Shown: one piece after another, positions 19,185 to 28,733 of the stretch
Position numbering within the stretch: position 1 is the first letter of the stretch
Layout: each line of letters opens with the position of its first letter
Assembly: GCF_029210485.1 (NCBI RefSeq)
Contig: NZ_JARGET010000012.1
Location: forward strand, 116,330-180,329
Length of the DNA: 64,000 nucleotides
Reading direction: 5' to 3'
Source: Hoeflea sp. YIM 152468
Lineage (GTDB): Bacteria > Pseudomonadota > Alphaproteobacteria > Rhizobiales > Rhizobiaceae
Position numbers and translations under genes: made by a program
Notes under the pieces: model-generated
Told to the model about the DNA's origin: nothing
The model's database searches: none
What the model saw: only the letters and a program-made list of their open reading frames with translations

Positions 19185-20240
19185 ATGAACAGGATACGGC
19201 TTTCGGCAGGCCCGCCTGCCCGCACTTCCCCCGTCCTCTGGACCGTCGGTATCATTGGCGTTGCTGTCCTTGTTGGATCGCTGTCGTTTGCCGTGAGCGT
19301 CGGGGCGGTGGCTGTTCCGCTGGAAACCGTCTGGGGCATTCTTGTCAACAAGATTGCCCCTAACACATTTGCTGTGGATTGGTCCGCCGGGCGGGAAGCG
19401 ATCGTCTGGGACATTCGCTTTCCAAGGGCCATTCTTGCCTGCCTGGTCGGAGCCGGACTGGCCATGGTGGGCGCCAGCCTTCAGGCCGTGACACGCAATC
19501 CTTTGGCCGACCCGCACCTTCTCGGCATTTCTGCCGGCGGGGCATTCGGGGCTATTCTGGCCCTGTTGCATACGGGATTGTTCATCGGGCTTCTGACCGT
19601 GCCGCTGTTGGCGTTTTTGGGCTCGCTCGGAGCCACACTTCTCGTTCTTGCCGTATCACAGGTTGCCTCGGCCACGAGTGCGGACAGGCTGGTATTGGCT
19701 GGTGTGGCCGTCTCATTCATCGTGATGTCGGCGGCAAACGTGCTGATCTTCGTTGGTGATCCGCGGGCAACCCACACTGTCGTGTTCTGGATGCTTGGCG
19801 GACTGGGATTGGCGCGGTGGGATCAACTGATTTACCCCGCACTGGTTCTGCTGTGCTGCGGCACCTATCTCTGGCTGAAATCGGGAACTTTAAACGCAAT
19901 GACGGTCGGGGATGAGACTGCAACCACGCTGGGCATTCCAGCCGCCTTTTTTCGGCTCACTGTCTTTGTCATCGGCGCTCTTGTCACAGGTGTGATGGTC
20001 GCATTCTCGGGGATCATCGGTTTTGTTGGCCTGATGATCCCGCACATCGTGCGCCTTCTGGTCGGGGGCGATTATCGCCGCCTGCTGCCGATCTCTGCCT
20101 TGTGCGGAGCCGTTTTCCTCGTTTGGGCAGATATCATCGCGCGGACCATCATGGCTCCAAATGACATGCCCATCGGCATTGTGACCGGCTTGATTGGCGG
20201 GGTGTTCTTTGTCTGGCTGTTGCGGCGACGGATGGGCTGA
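19185..20240 (+). CDS. btuC: BtuC-like FecCD-family permease
   Basis: A 351-aa polytopic membrane permease of the FecCD/BtuC family, with about nine to ten hydrophobic segments. Characteristic sequences are FPRAILACLVGAGLAMVGASLQAVTRNPLADPHLLGISAGGAFGA and, near the C-terminus, GIIGFVGLMIPHIVRLLVGGDYRRLLP. It starts 6 bp after the binding-protein gene and completes a full importer of ATPase, binding protein and permease behind the cobalamin riboswitch. No TonB-dependent receptor is in the window, so the outer-membrane step must be encoded elsewhere. Confidence 0.9.
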   Translation: MNRIRLSAGPPARTSPVLWTVGIIGVAVLVGSLSFAVSVGAVAVPLETVWGILVNKIAPNTFAVDWSAGREAIVWDIRFPRAILACLVGAGLAMVGASLQAVTRNPLADPHLLGISAGGAFGAILALLHTGLFIGLLTVPLLAFLGSLGATLLVLAVSQVASATSADRLVLAGVAVSFIVMSAANVLIFVGDPRATHTVVFWMLGGLGLARWDQLIYPALVLLCCGTYLWLKSGTLNAMTVGDETATTLGIPAAFFRLTVFVIGALVTGVMVAFSGIIGFVGLMIPHIVRLLVGGDYRRLLPISALCGAVFLVWADIIARTIMAPNDMPIGIVTGLIGGVFFVWLLRRRMG

Positions 20241-20280
20241 AAGCGCAGACACCGACAGCGGCGCTGTTACGAAATGCGGG

Positions 20281-21363
20281 TCAGTCTGAAGCTAGAATTT
20301 GGACAGGAATAGCCAGTCGAATGGTCAAGCCGTGAGGCTGCCAATCCCGCGAGATTGCAGCCTGAAGGGATTGTGCGATGGTTTGTTCCAGCTTGCTCCC
20401 AAAGCCCGGTTCCTGATTTCCGTCGTCTCCTCGCACCCCTGGGCCTTTGGTTTCTGACCACCGCAGCTCAAGCAGATCGCCTTGAACCGCTACCGCGATA
20501 TCCAGACTTCCTTCAGCGCTCGACAAGGAACCGTATTTTGCGGCATTGGTTGCAAACTCGTGGAACAGAAGCGCCAGTTTGGTGAGTTTTTCGCCATTGA
20601 TTGTCAGATCGTCGCCCTTCAGCTCCCATTGTCGGACACCGTCGATCTCGTAAGGAGCAAGCGTATCGGCCAGCAGCTCAAACAATGTGATCGACTTCTC
20701 TTTGAAAGGGTCGTTGCCAACGAGATTGGGAAGCGACATCTCATGCACTCGGGACAAAGCCAACAGCCTGCTTCTGACCGTGGCGGCAAGATCTGCCGGC
20801 GTTTGTGCCGCGCGCGCTGACAAGGCTATAATCCCACCAATGATTGCAAACAGATTTTTGACCCGGTGGTGCATTTCGCGCAGCAACAGCTCCTGATGTT
20901 GCGCAGCCTTTTTCCGTTCAGAAATATCACGGGCAATCTTGGATGCGCCGATGATCGTCCCGGTGCCGTCCCTGATCGGCGAAACTGTCAGCGAGATGTC
21001 GATCAGTGTGCCGTCCTTCCTGCGGCGCACCGTCTCGAAATGATCAACCTGATCGCCCGCATGAATTCGCGCCAGAATCGCAGGTTCCTCATCGAGTCGG
21101 TCTTCGGGAATAATGAGTGTCACCGGTCGTCCGATTGCTTCGCAGGCTGTGTAGCCAAAAAGCCGCTCGGCAGCCTTGTTCCAGGACGTGATGATCCCCG
21201 CCAGGCTTTTGCTGACAATCGCATCGTCCGACGATTCCACTATCGCAGCCAGAAATGCTGCCGCATCGTGTCGCGCCTGGGCCTCGCGCACCGCCGATTC
21301 CAACTGTTGAAGGCGATGATCGCCATCGAGTAAGCGCTGCCGGTCGTCGAGGGAAGATGGCAT
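20281..21363 (-). CDS. PAS-domain HWE-type sensor histidine kinase
   Basis: A 360-aa soluble histidine kinase with no membrane segment. A PAS domain (about residues 40-160) contains IVSKSLAGIITSWNKAAERLFGYTACEAIGRP and a PAC motif ending IGASKIARDISERKKA. The kinase core has the phospho-His box LLREMHHRVKNLFAIIG, then LALLFHEFATNAAKYGSLS and LRWSETKGPGV, matching the HWE family (His, Trp-x-Glu). HWE kinases usually act with PhyR-type general stress or light pathways. There is no adjacent response regulator, so it is an orphan. The ATG at 21363 has GAGGA upstream. The input ligand is unknown. Confidence 0.88.
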   Translation of the reverse strand: MPSSLDDRQRLLDGDHRLQQLESAVREAQARHDAAAFLAAIVESSDDAIVSKSLAGIITSWNKAAERLFGYTACEAIGRPVTLIIPEDRLDEEPAILARIHAGDQVDHFETVRRRKDGTLIDISLTVSPIRDGTGTIIGASKIARDISERKKAAQHQELLLREMHHRVKNLFAIIGGIIALSARAAQTPADLAATVRSRLLALSRVHEMSLPNLVGNDPFKEKSITLFELLADTLAPYEIDGVRQWELKGDDLTINGEKLTKLALLFHEFATNAAKYGSLSSAEGSLDIAVAVQGDLLELRWSETKGPGVRGDDGNQEPGFGSKLEQTIAQSLQAAISRDWQPHGLTIRLAIPVQILASD

Positions 21364-21652
21364 TATCAACAGTCCTCTTATGCTGAGTGCTGAGAGCGGA
21401 ACGAAGCAATCGAATACGACAAGAGTGTGTTTATATTAGATTGTATTGAGCAGAAATAAAGTGGCGCGTTGAACTCCTTCAAAGCCGCGGCAAATCCGTG
21501 GCTTGTGGGTTGTCCCGACTGCCGCAAGCCGGTGCAGCGCAGCCGGGCCAACGAAGTCCCGGCTTGCATGCTGCTGTGGCTTGTTGCCATCGTATGTCCG
21601 GGCATTGGCCTCGGCGGGCGGGCGTTGGGCTGGCTGCCTTTGCGGCAGCCTT

Positions 21653-22600
21653 TTACCGCCTGCCCCGCTCCGAAAGCCAGATCCCGCCAAGCACCAGCAC
21701 AAGCGCGATCACGTGATAGAGGTGCAGGGTTTCGCGCAGGATCAGCACCGACAACACGGTGCCGAAGATCGGCACCAGATTGATGAAGATGCCGGCCCGG
21801 TTCGAGCCGATGATCTCGTTGCCCTTGATGAACATCACCTGAGCCAGCAGCGAGGGGAACACGGCGGTGAAGGCGGCAACGAGCCAGCCGGTGGTGTCGG
21901 GCAGAACCGCCGTCCCGCGACCGATCTCGAAAGCTGCAAACGGCAGCGAGGTGAGGAAGGCAGCCCCCGCCATAACCGTGATCATCGACTGCCAGTGCAG
22001 CACCGGCTTGTAGCGCAGCGCCACGGTGTAACCGCCGTAAAACACCACCGCCACCAGCATCAACGCATCGCCGCGATTGAGTTCCAGCCCGATCAGACGC
22101 GCCAGGCTGCCGCTCGAGGCAGTGATGGCGACACCGAGCATGGTCAGCCCAAATCCGATGATCTGGGCCGGGCTGACCCTGATGCGAAACAGGATGAAAT
22201 TGGCCAGAAAGATCAGCATCGGCATGCCGGCCTGCTCGATGGCGACGTTGATCGCCGTTGTGTGTTCGAGCGCCGAGTAGAGCAGGATGTTGAAGAAGGT
22301 GAAGCCGAACATGCCATAGCCGACCAGCAGGGCCAAATTGGCCCGGATCACTGTGATGTCGCGGCGGACTTGCGGCAAGGCAAACAGCAGCAGAATGGAA
22401 AAGGCCATTCCCCATCGGACCGAGGTGAGAATCATCGGAGAAATATGACCGACCGCAAGTTTGCCAGCGATCGCATTGCCGCCCCAGGATAGGGCGGTGA
22501 TGATCAAGAACACATAAGCGTGCAGAGCCAAATCGGAACTTTCGAGATGAGGGCTGGATTTTGGCTGGTCAAGAGCCGGCGAGTGACGTCTGTTTAGCAC
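21653..22600 (-). CDS. EamA-family (DMT) transporter
   Basis: A 315-aa inner-membrane protein with two EamA repeats and about ten membrane helices: ALSWGGNAIAGKLAVGHISPMILTSVRWG opens the first repeat, and GGYTVALRYKPVLHWQSM with IFINLVPIFGTVLSVLILRE marks the second. Such proteins export amino acids or metabolites, but the substrate cannot be told. I chose the GTG at 22600 because GGAG is 6 bp upstream and it gives a short N-tail before helix 1. Longer in-frame starts back to 22795 would add about 65 residues without membrane-protein character. It is divergent from purA. Confidence 0.82.
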   Translation of the reverse strand: MLNRRHSPALDQPKSSPHLESSDLALHAYVFLIITALSWGGNAIAGKLAVGHISPMILTSVRWGMAFSILLLFALPQVRRDITVIRANLALLVGYGMFGFTFFNILLYSALEHTTAINVAIEQAGMPMLIFLANFILFRIRVSPAQIIGFGLTMLGVAITASSGSLARLIGLELNRGDALMLVAVVFYGGYTVALRYKPVLHWQSMITVMAGAAFLTSLPFAAFEIGRGTAVLPDTTGWLVAAFTAVFPSLLAQVMFIKGNEIIGSNRAGIFINLVPIFGTVLSVLILRETLHLYHVIALVLVLGGIWLSERGRR

Positions 22601-22863
22601 AAGGATCTCCGACAGCCAGGCGCAATTTCCACTTGCTATCGCAGGGGTGGCGTGCCGGAGAGGTTGCCCGGTGTCTGATTGGGGACCAAAAACCGGGTTT
22701 GCGGGCTTGAGCCGGACCGGATTGTCGAGCGCGTGTGAAATAGTCGCGTAAAAACCGCTGTTGGTTGCGCCCAAGGGTCGATTTTGCGTGACCAAGTCTG
22801 TATGGATGCGCGGGTTTTTGTTTTCCGAGCCTCTCGCGAGAGGCCGATTTCCAAGAGGTTGTC

Positions 22864-24162
22864 ATGGCCAACGTAGTTGTTGTCGGGTCGCAATGGGGTG
22901 ATGAGGGAAAAGGCAAGATCGTCGACTGGCTGTCCGAGCGCGCCGATGTGGTGGTGCGGTTTCAGGGCGGCCACAATGCCGGCCACACGCTGGTCATAGA
23001 TGGGGCCGTCTACAAGCTGTCGCTGCTGCCGTCGGGTGTCGTGCGGCCGGGCAAGCTCGGGGTCATCGGCAATGGCGTGGTCATCGACCCGCATGCGCTG
23101 GTCAGCGAGATCGACCGGCTGGCCGGGCAGGGCGTCGTCATCAATGGTGACAATCTGCGCATTGCCGACAATGCGACGCTGATTCTCTCGCTGCACCGGG
23201 AGCTTGACGGCTTGCGCGAGGACGCGGCTTCCAGCTCCGGCACCAAGATCGGCACCACCCGCCGCGGCATCGGCCCGGCCTACGAAGACAAGGTCGGGCG
23301 CCGCGCCATCCGGGTCATGGACCTGGCCAATCTGGAGACGCTGCCTGCCAAGGTCGAGCGGTTGCTGACCCACCACAATGCGCTCAGACGCGGGCTTGGC
23401 CAGGCGGAAATCTCGGTCGAGACAATCCTTGAGGAACTCACCTCGGTTGCCGGGCGCATCCTGCCCTTCCGCGAAACCGTCTGGCTGCTGCTCGACAAGA
23501 AACGCCGCCAGGGCGCGCGCATCCTGTTCGAGGGGGCGCAGGGCACGTTGCTCGATGTCGATCACGGCACCTATCCGTTCGTCACCTCGTCCAACACCAT
23601 CGCCGGTCAGGCTGCTGCCGGCTCCGGGCTTGGGCCGGGGGCGCTGAGCTACGTGCTGGGGATCACCAAAGCCTATACGACCCGTGTCGGAGAAGGCCCG
23701 TTCCCGACCGAACTCAACGATGAAACCGGACAGTTCCTCGGCGAGCGCGGGCATGAGTTCGGCACCATCACCGGCCGCAAGCGCCGCTGTGGCTGGTTTG
23801 ATGCGGCGCTGGTGCGCCAGGCGGTGGCGGTCAACGGCATCACCGGCATTGCCCTGACCAAGCTCGACGTGCTCGATGGTCTCGAGCAGCTCAAGATCTG
23901 CATCGGCTACGAGCTTGACGGCGAACGGGTCGATCACCTTCCCGCCAGTCAGGGCGCGCAGGCCCGCGTCTCCCCGATCTATGAGACCATCGAAGGCTGG
24001 AAGGGCACCACCGTCGGCGCCCGCAGCTGGGCCGATCTGCCGGCTCAGGCGATCAAATATGTCAGGCGGATCGAAGAACTCATCGGTGCGCCGGTTGCGC
24101 TTCTTTCCACAAGTCCGGAGCGGGATGATACGATACTTGTGACTGACCCGTTTGAAGACTAG
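22864..24162 (+). CDS. purA: PurA, adenylosuccinate synthetase
   Basis: PurA (432 aa) condenses IMP and aspartate with GTP, the first committed step to AMP. The N-terminal P-loop [19 protein letters not shown], the IMP-binding stretch [34 protein letters not shown], the [14 protein letters not shown] sequence [11 protein letters not shown] and [13 protein letters not shown] are all visible. Length is standard. CAAGAGGTTGTC precedes the ATG. Antisense frames here are long because of codon bias and are not genes. Confidence 0.97.
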   Translation: MANVVVVGSQWGDEGKGKIVDWLSERADVVVRFQGGHNAGHTLVIDGAVYKLSLLPSGVVRPGKLGVIGNGVVIDPHALVSEIDRLAGQGVVINGDNLRIADNATLILSLHRELDGLREDAASSSGTKIGTTRRGIGPAYEDKVGRRAIRVMDLANLETLPAKVERLLTHHNALRRGLGQAEISVETILEELTSVAGRILPFRETVWLLLDKKRRQGARILFEGAQGTLLDVDHGTYPFVTSSNTIAGQAAAGSGLGPGALSYVLGITKAYTTRVGEGPFPTELNDETGQFLGERGHEFGTITGRKRRCGWFDAALVRQAVAVNGITGIALTKLDVLDGLEQLKICIGYELDGERVDHLPASQGAQARVSPIYETIEGWKGTTVGARSWADLPAQAIKYVRRIEELIGAPVALLSTSPERDDTILVTDPFED

Positions 24163-24216
24163 GTTAGCGCAACTGCGTGAAGTGACGCGCTTTGTGGGAT
24201 CAAACCAGGGTAAAAC

Positions 24217-25857
24217 ATGGCGGATTTTGTAGCAGTCATCCGGAAGGCGGTCGATAACCTGCCTGACAATACTCCGGAGAACCGGACAAAGGTCTATGAC
24301 AAGGCGCGGGCAGCCATCCGCCGCCAGCTCGAGGCGATCAATCCACCACCGTCCGACGAGGTGATTGCGCGGCAACTGGCCAAGCTTGATCTGGCCATCG
24401 ATGAAGTCGAGATCGAGCATGCCGAAGCGCTGCCCGCCGATGCCGATGAGACAGACGCCTTGATGGCGGAACTCGAATCGATGGTGGAAAAGAGCCCGGT
24501 GATTGCCGAGCCAACCCCGGCAGAACCAGAACCGGCGCCCAAACCCGCGCCCAAACCCGCTGCTGTTGTGGTCAAGCCGGAGCCTCAAGCTCCTGCGGAC
24601 CCGGTGCTTTACGATGAGGAACCTGCCGCGGCGCACGGGCAGGAGGCTGACCCTGTTCCGGCCGCACCGGTTGCACCGGCGGAAAGCCGCTCGACGGAGC
24701 TGCTCGGGGATGCCCATGACCAGGCCTTCGGCCTCGGAGAGGCGGCAGGCCGGTCCGAGGCGGCCTCGGGCTCGGCCGCCGGCAAAGCCAGCAAAAGCGG
24801 CCTGATCGCGGGTTTGGTGGTTCTGGGGATCGTTGCTGCCATCGCCTATGCAGGCTGGAGCTACAAGGACACGGTTGTCGCGATGTTCAGCGCCTCGCCG
24901 ATCGACACGCCGATGGAAACCGAGCAGCCCGCACCGGTTGCCGAGACGGCGGAGGTCACCCCGGAACCGGAGCCAGAACCGGAAGCGGACCCTGCGCCGG
25001 TCGAAACGGCGATGACCGGGGACGCGCCGGTCGACCCGGTGTCGGGTGGCACGGAAAAGTTCACCCAGCGGCTCGGCCCCGACGGGACCGAAACCGATCC
25101 GGGGCCAGCGCCCGCGCCCGAGGGCAGTGATGCCGAAGAGGGCCGTTCGGTGGCCGAACTCACCGATGCCGGCCCGGCAGATGAAACAGACGCCGAGGCC
25201 GCCAGCGCCGCCACCGACGCCGCCGGAACGCCTGGCGAAACCGCCGCCCCCGGTGCGGCGCCCCCGGCCGACTCCCAGTCCGGGTCCCAGTCCGGGTCCT
25301 TGGGCGTGACGCAAAAGATGATCCTTTATGAAGAACGCCTGGGCCAGCAGTCGCTCGAGGTCAAGCCGGGCACGGTTGTCTGGGATCTGGTCAGCGAGGC
25401 CTCCGACAGCGGACCCGACGAGCAGGTCATTCGCGGCGAGATCAACAATCCCGACAAGGGGTTTTCGGCGCTGATCACCATCAAGCGCAACACCGACCCG
25501 TCGCTGCCGGCGAGCCATCTCGTCGAGATCGTCTTTGCCGTGCCGCCGGATTTCGACGGCGGCTCGATCGACCAGTTGCAGCGCATTGCGATGAAACAGA
25601 CCGAGGCCGACCAGGGCAATCCGCTGATCGCAGTGCCGGCCAAGATCACCCAGGACTTCTACATGGTGGCGCTCAATGATCTCGAAGAGGCGCGCAAGAC
25701 CAACACCGACCTGCTGCGCCAGCGCAACTGGATCGACATTCCGGTGGTCTATGCCAATGGCCGCCAGGCGCTGATCACGCTGGAAAAAGGCGCCAGCGGC
25801 ACCGAAGTCTTCAACCAGGCGCTCGACGCCTGGGCGAGGGCCACACCGCAGCCTTGA
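24217..25857 (+). CDS. Conserved alphaproteobacterial membrane protein, Pro/Ala/Glu-rich, unknown function
   Basis: A 546-aa protein I do not recognise functionally. Residues 1-90 form a charged, probably helical cytoplasmic domain (DFVAVIRKAVDNLPDNTPENR). Residues 100-190 are a proline/alanine/glutamate-rich linker. One membrane segment lies at about 195-213 (GLIAGLVVLGIVAAIAYAGW). After a second low-complexity linker with an SGSQSGS repeat comes a folded C-terminal domain from about residue 365 (TQKMILYEERLGQQSLEVKPGTVVWDLVSE). The topology is N-in/C-out. It follows purA by 54 bp. The C-terminal domain probably lies in the periplasm. Confidence 0.75.
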   Translation: MADFVAVIRKAVDNLPDNTPENRTKVYDKARAAIRRQLEAINPPPSDEVIARQLAKLDLAIDEVEIEHAEALPADADETDALMAELESMVEKSPVIAEPTPAEPEPAPKPAPKPAAVVVKPEPQAPADPVLYDEEPAAAHGQEADPVPAAPVAPAESRSTELLGDAHDQAFGLGEAAGRSEAASGSAAGKASKSGLIAGLVVLGIVAAIAYAGWSYKDTVVAMFSASPIDTPMETEQPAPVAETAEVTPEPEPEPEADPAPVETAMTGDAPVDPVSGGTEKFTQRLGPDGTETDPGPAPAPEGSDAEEGRSVAELTDAGPADETDAEAASAATDAAGTPGETAAPGAAPPADSQSGSQSGSLGVTQKMILYEERLGQQSLEVKPGTVVWDLVSEASDSGPDEQVIRGEINNPDKGFSALITIKRNTDPSLPASHLVEIVFAVPPDFDGGSIDQLQRIAMKQTEADQGNPLIAVPAKITQDFYMVALNDLEEARKTNTDLLRQRNWIDIPVVYANGRQALITLEKGASGTEVFNQALDAWARATPQP

Positions 25858-25875
25858 CAACGTGGGGCCGGGTCA

Positions 25876-25911
25876 AGCCCCTCCCACCTGTGGGGAGGGG
25901 TTGGGGAGGGG
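25876..25911. repeat. GC-rich palindromic repeat between convergent genes
   Basis: CCCCTCCC (25878-25885) pairs with GGGAGGGG (25893-25900), followed by a second GGGGAGGGG copy ending at 25911. It lies between convergent genes and could act as a weak bidirectional terminator, though it lacks a T tract. Its form resembles dispersed GC-rich palindromes common in Rhizobiales intergenic DNA; copy number cannot be tested in this window. Confidence 0.5.
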
Positions 25912-25971
25912 CCTTTCATGAAGCCCGAAGTGGATCGATCGGCTGATCCGATCCATTGGCTGCCGCCAAAT

Positions 25972-27033
25972 TCACTCGCAGCTCTGTGCGGCCTCAAGTG
26001 CAGCGGCCCTGTCCGCCCTGGCCAGTGCCCCCAATTGCTCAACCGCATTGTAGAACCGGGGATAATCACTCCCGCACAGCTCGAACAGCCGGAGAAACGC
26101 CGGAACAAGGTCATTGTAGACCGAGGTGGCGGCGATCTTGGCGTTGTTGATCGGTGCCTCGACCCAGCCGTCGTAGCCTGAAAACCCACCCCAGCGGCTC
26201 TCGCGCATCTGTCGGGCGCGCGCTCTCAGCCGGTCGATCGCGGCTGCCTTTGCCGCCCGCTTCTCCACCGCAGTGCCTGTGCCGGCATAGACATGCGCGA
26301 GCTCGTCCCGGGTTTCTGCCACCAGCGCAAGAAACTCGGCATTGCGTTTTAGCCCGGCCTGGTAGCGGCGCAAGCCGTCCGTATCTCCGGCCGCGCGCAG
26401 CCATGTCTTCACTCCGGTCTGTTCCACCGCACCGGCAAAGGCCTCGTTGAAGGCCGAATCGTCGTCGATATAGACGCGCTGATGGGCCAGTTCATGAAAC
26501 ACCAGGCTGGCGAGATAGGTTTCGTCCTGGCGCAGCATGGTCGAAAGCAGCGGATCGCTCGACCAGCCCAGCGTGGAATAGGCGGTGACGCCCGAGACAT
26601 GGACGTCGAATCCCTGCCGCGCAAACCCGGCCGCGGTCCAGATCGCCCTGTCTTTGGAAAAATAACCCCGGTAGGGCACGCAGCCGAACACCGGAAAGCA
26701 CCAGACCTTTGGCGCGAGCGAGAATTCCGGTGCGGCAAACACCGCCCAGGTGACATAGTCACGGCCGATATCGACGTAAGCGCGGTAGCTCTCATTGTCG
26801 GGCAGGTCGAGCGCGTCGGTGGCAAACTGCCGGATGGCGCTGGCCGTGGCCATCGCGGCCCGCACCGGCTCGGGCGTCGAAGCATCGCTGATCAGCCTGG
26901 CAACAGATTGCCGCGCCGCCATGATCTCGGCATGGCCTTTCAGCGACTGGGCGTAATAGCCCACGCCGGTGCAGCCGGAGAGGCCAGCCACCAGGCCGAT
27001 CATCGTGATCAGGGATAAGAAGAGGCGTATCAC
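25972..27033 (-). CDS. Putative lipoprotein aminopeptidase with HELAH motif
   Basis: A 353-aa protein matching the predicted-aminopeptidase family (PF10023 type). A lipobox LSGC places a lipidated Cys at residue 21. The zinc-metallopeptidase motif HELAH (residues 180-184, in VFHELAHQRVYIDDDSAFNEAFA) is followed by a Glu-containing helix, as in gluzincins. Conserved sequences upstream are YFSKDRAIWTAAGFARQGFDVHV and AYSTLGWSSDPLLSTML. The start is a GTG with a weak RBS; an ATG ten codons in is possible. The substrate is unknown; a periplasm-facing, membrane-anchored location is expected. It is convergent with the preceding gene. Confidence 0.8.
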   Translation of the reverse strand: MIRLFLSLITMIGLVAGLSGCTGVGYYAQSLKGHAEIMAARQSVARLISDASTPEPVRAAMATASAIRQFATDALDLPDNESYRAYVDIGRDYVTWAVFAAPEFSLAPKVWCFPVFGCVPYRGYFSKDRAIWTAAGFARQGFDVHVSGVTAYSTLGWSSDPLLSTMLRQDETYLASLVFHELAHQRVYIDDDSAFNEAFAGAVEQTGVKTWLRAAGDTDGLRRYQAGLKRNAEFLALVAETRDELAHVYAGTGTAVEKRAAKAAAIDRLRARARQMRESRWGGFSGYDGWVEAPINNAKIAATSVYNDLVPAFLRLFELCGSDYPRFYNAVEQLGALARADRAAALEAAQSCE

Positions 27034-27296
27034 GCTCTGCCTACAGGTTTGCCCGGTTGTCCGCCAGCGCCGGAGGGGCGACGGCTCGTTAAAGAGACTG
27101 AGTGGTAAAGCGGCGGGCGGGTTTGGGCAAGACTGGGGGAGGCCAGTGTTGGGAGGCGAAGTGCGGGCAGGGCTCGCCCGAATCGGAACTTTGGGGACGG
27201 AGCCGAATAGAGCGAAGCTGGACGGGCACCAGAACTAGGCATGGAAAGCAGAATTACTGCGAAATGACCGATGACAAAAACCCAAACATTTTCAAC

Positions 27297-28733
27297 CTAA
27301 GAGACAGTGCCATCGTATAGGCTGTTGCCTTGCTTTTTATCGGATCGGAGTTCACGCATTTTTAGATTTATTCTTTCTTCAGTAAAAGTTAGAATACAAT
27401 ATGTATTTCGTTCCTCACCCGGTCGCCGCTTCGAAGAAACTCCCGAGCTACCATTTGATATTACTGTAATTGCGGGCGTCTCTTCACCGCCCATAAGCGG
27501 CAGGCTTTGATAGCGCGAAAGATGTGGCATGTGTTGATGACCATGGATAGCGATATGAACGCCAGCCTTTTGAGCGGTTTCCAAGATTTTCGAAGCGTCT
27601 AAAGAAAGTGTCACTCCCTTACTGTTAGGTGTCTCAACGTGGTTGACGGGGAGCAAGTGATGATGGACGGCCAACATGCGATAGGTTTTCAAGTCGCCAT
27701 CGTTCTTCGAAAGCTGTTCAATAACCGAACATCCATTTGGCCCTACGTACCCATACTCGGTCCATTTGGTAGCCAAAATTCGGCATGAATTCAGAATTGC
27801 GATGCGCAAATCAGCCCGCTTCAATCGGATGACCTCGATTCTATCCAGCGGGGCTTTTACATCTCGATCTAGTAGTTCATTTAGGAATATTCGAAAATCT
27901 CTCTCGTGCTTGAAGGTCACTTGTTTTTCGACGGCGATCTTGGCGGGGTCGATAGTCTCTGCCTCTCCGTACCTCACGACGTCGTGATTGCCTGGAAGAG
28001 CAAGCAATGAATTCTTCTCAACTCCCAATACCTCTCCCAGGGCTGTCATTTCGGCAACAATGTTCTTCATAACTGCATCACTCCAATCCCCGTTTGAGGT
28101 GAAGTCGCCCGTTATCAATATTGCTCCTATGTCGCTGTCCAGGCCCAATCTCTTAAGGTCCTCAAATACACACTCAGTCAGGGTGTACTTCTCTTCCCCT
28201 AGCCGTTGATCTTCACCTTGGGTCAAAAATTCGTAATCTTCGCCAAAATGAAGATCGGACAGAACAAGTACACTAGAATTATTTGATCTTTTAGTTGATT
28301 CAAGTTTGTCAATATGATCTGATTTAACAGCATGCGAATTAAGTATAGCTATTGTGCCGTCGCCAAACAAATTCCCTATGTCATTATTATATTCGCATTC
28401 TTCAATTGAAGATAGGCGGAACCATCCAAATACGCTTGCAGCTGAATGCTTGTAGTAATCAGGTATCAAGTGTAAACTAGGTATATTATTTGATGGTATT
28501 ATTCTTTCTGAGGAAGCTGCTAGAAACATTCGTGAGGTGGAGCGATCAACAATAAATATATCAATTTGGTTCGGGAGTTCATCTAGGTACATAAGGAAAG
28601 GATCTTCAAAATCTTTCTTCCACCATCCCCACCAAGCTGTCCCTTGGCTATCAATAATTTTTTGATGCGCTGAGATCGTGTCGATACCAGCAGTCGTGTC
28701 TCGAAAACGTATTGCTATTGCCGGTGTTCCCAT
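27297..28733 (-). CDS. Metallophosphoesterase with unrecognised N-terminal domain
   Basis: A 478-aa two-part protein. Residues about 1-150 form a domain I do not recognise, with AWWGWWKK at residues 33-40 and AASVFGWFRLSSIEE near 98-112. Residues 153-435 are a calcineurin-like phosphoesterase with all metal motifs: DLH (160-162), GDFTSNGD (209-216), GNHD (248-251), VHHH (356-359) and HGHQH (397-401). The active site is therefore intact. GGAGGG lies 7 bp before the ATG, inside the end of the upstream gene, which it overlaps by 19 bp. Base composition is clearly AT-richer than neighbouring genes, a sign of transfer. Substrate unknown: a phosphodiester in nucleic acid or a nucleotide signal is possible. 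Confidence 0.82.
   Translation of the reverse strand: MGTPAIAIRFRDTTAGIDTISAHQKIIDSQGTAWWGWWKKDFEDPFLMYLDELPNQIDIFIVDRSTSRMFLAASSERIIPSNNIPSLHLIPDYYKHSAASVFGWFRLSSIEECEYNNDIGNLFGDGTIAILNSHAVKSDHIDKLESTKRSNNSSVLVLSDLHFGEDYEFLTQGEDQRLGEEKYTLTECVFEDLKRLGLDSDIGAILITGDFTSNGDWSDAVMKNIVAEMTALGEVLGVEKNSLLALPGNHDVVRYGEAETIDPAKIAVEKQVTFKHERDFRIFLNELLDRDVKAPLDRIEVIRLKRADLRIAILNSCRILATKWTEYGYVGPNGCSVIEQLSKNDGDLKTYRMLAVHHHLLPVNHVETPNSKGVTLSLDASKILETAQKAGVHIAIHGHQHMPHLSRYQSLPLMGGEETPAITVISNGSSGVSSKRRPGEERNTYCILTFTEERINLKMRELRSDKKQGNSLYDGTVS

Noticed and set aside
21632..21655. GGCTGCC/GGCAGCC hairpin after the EamA gene as a terminator
   Set aside because: On the strand of the EamA gene it is not followed by a T tract; the T's lie on the opposite strand where no gene ends.
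22636..25860. 1074-residue open frame antisense to purA and its neighbour
   Set aside because: It is a codon-bias shadow: repetitive Arg/Gly/His/Gln-rich composition, no motif, and complete overlap with purA.
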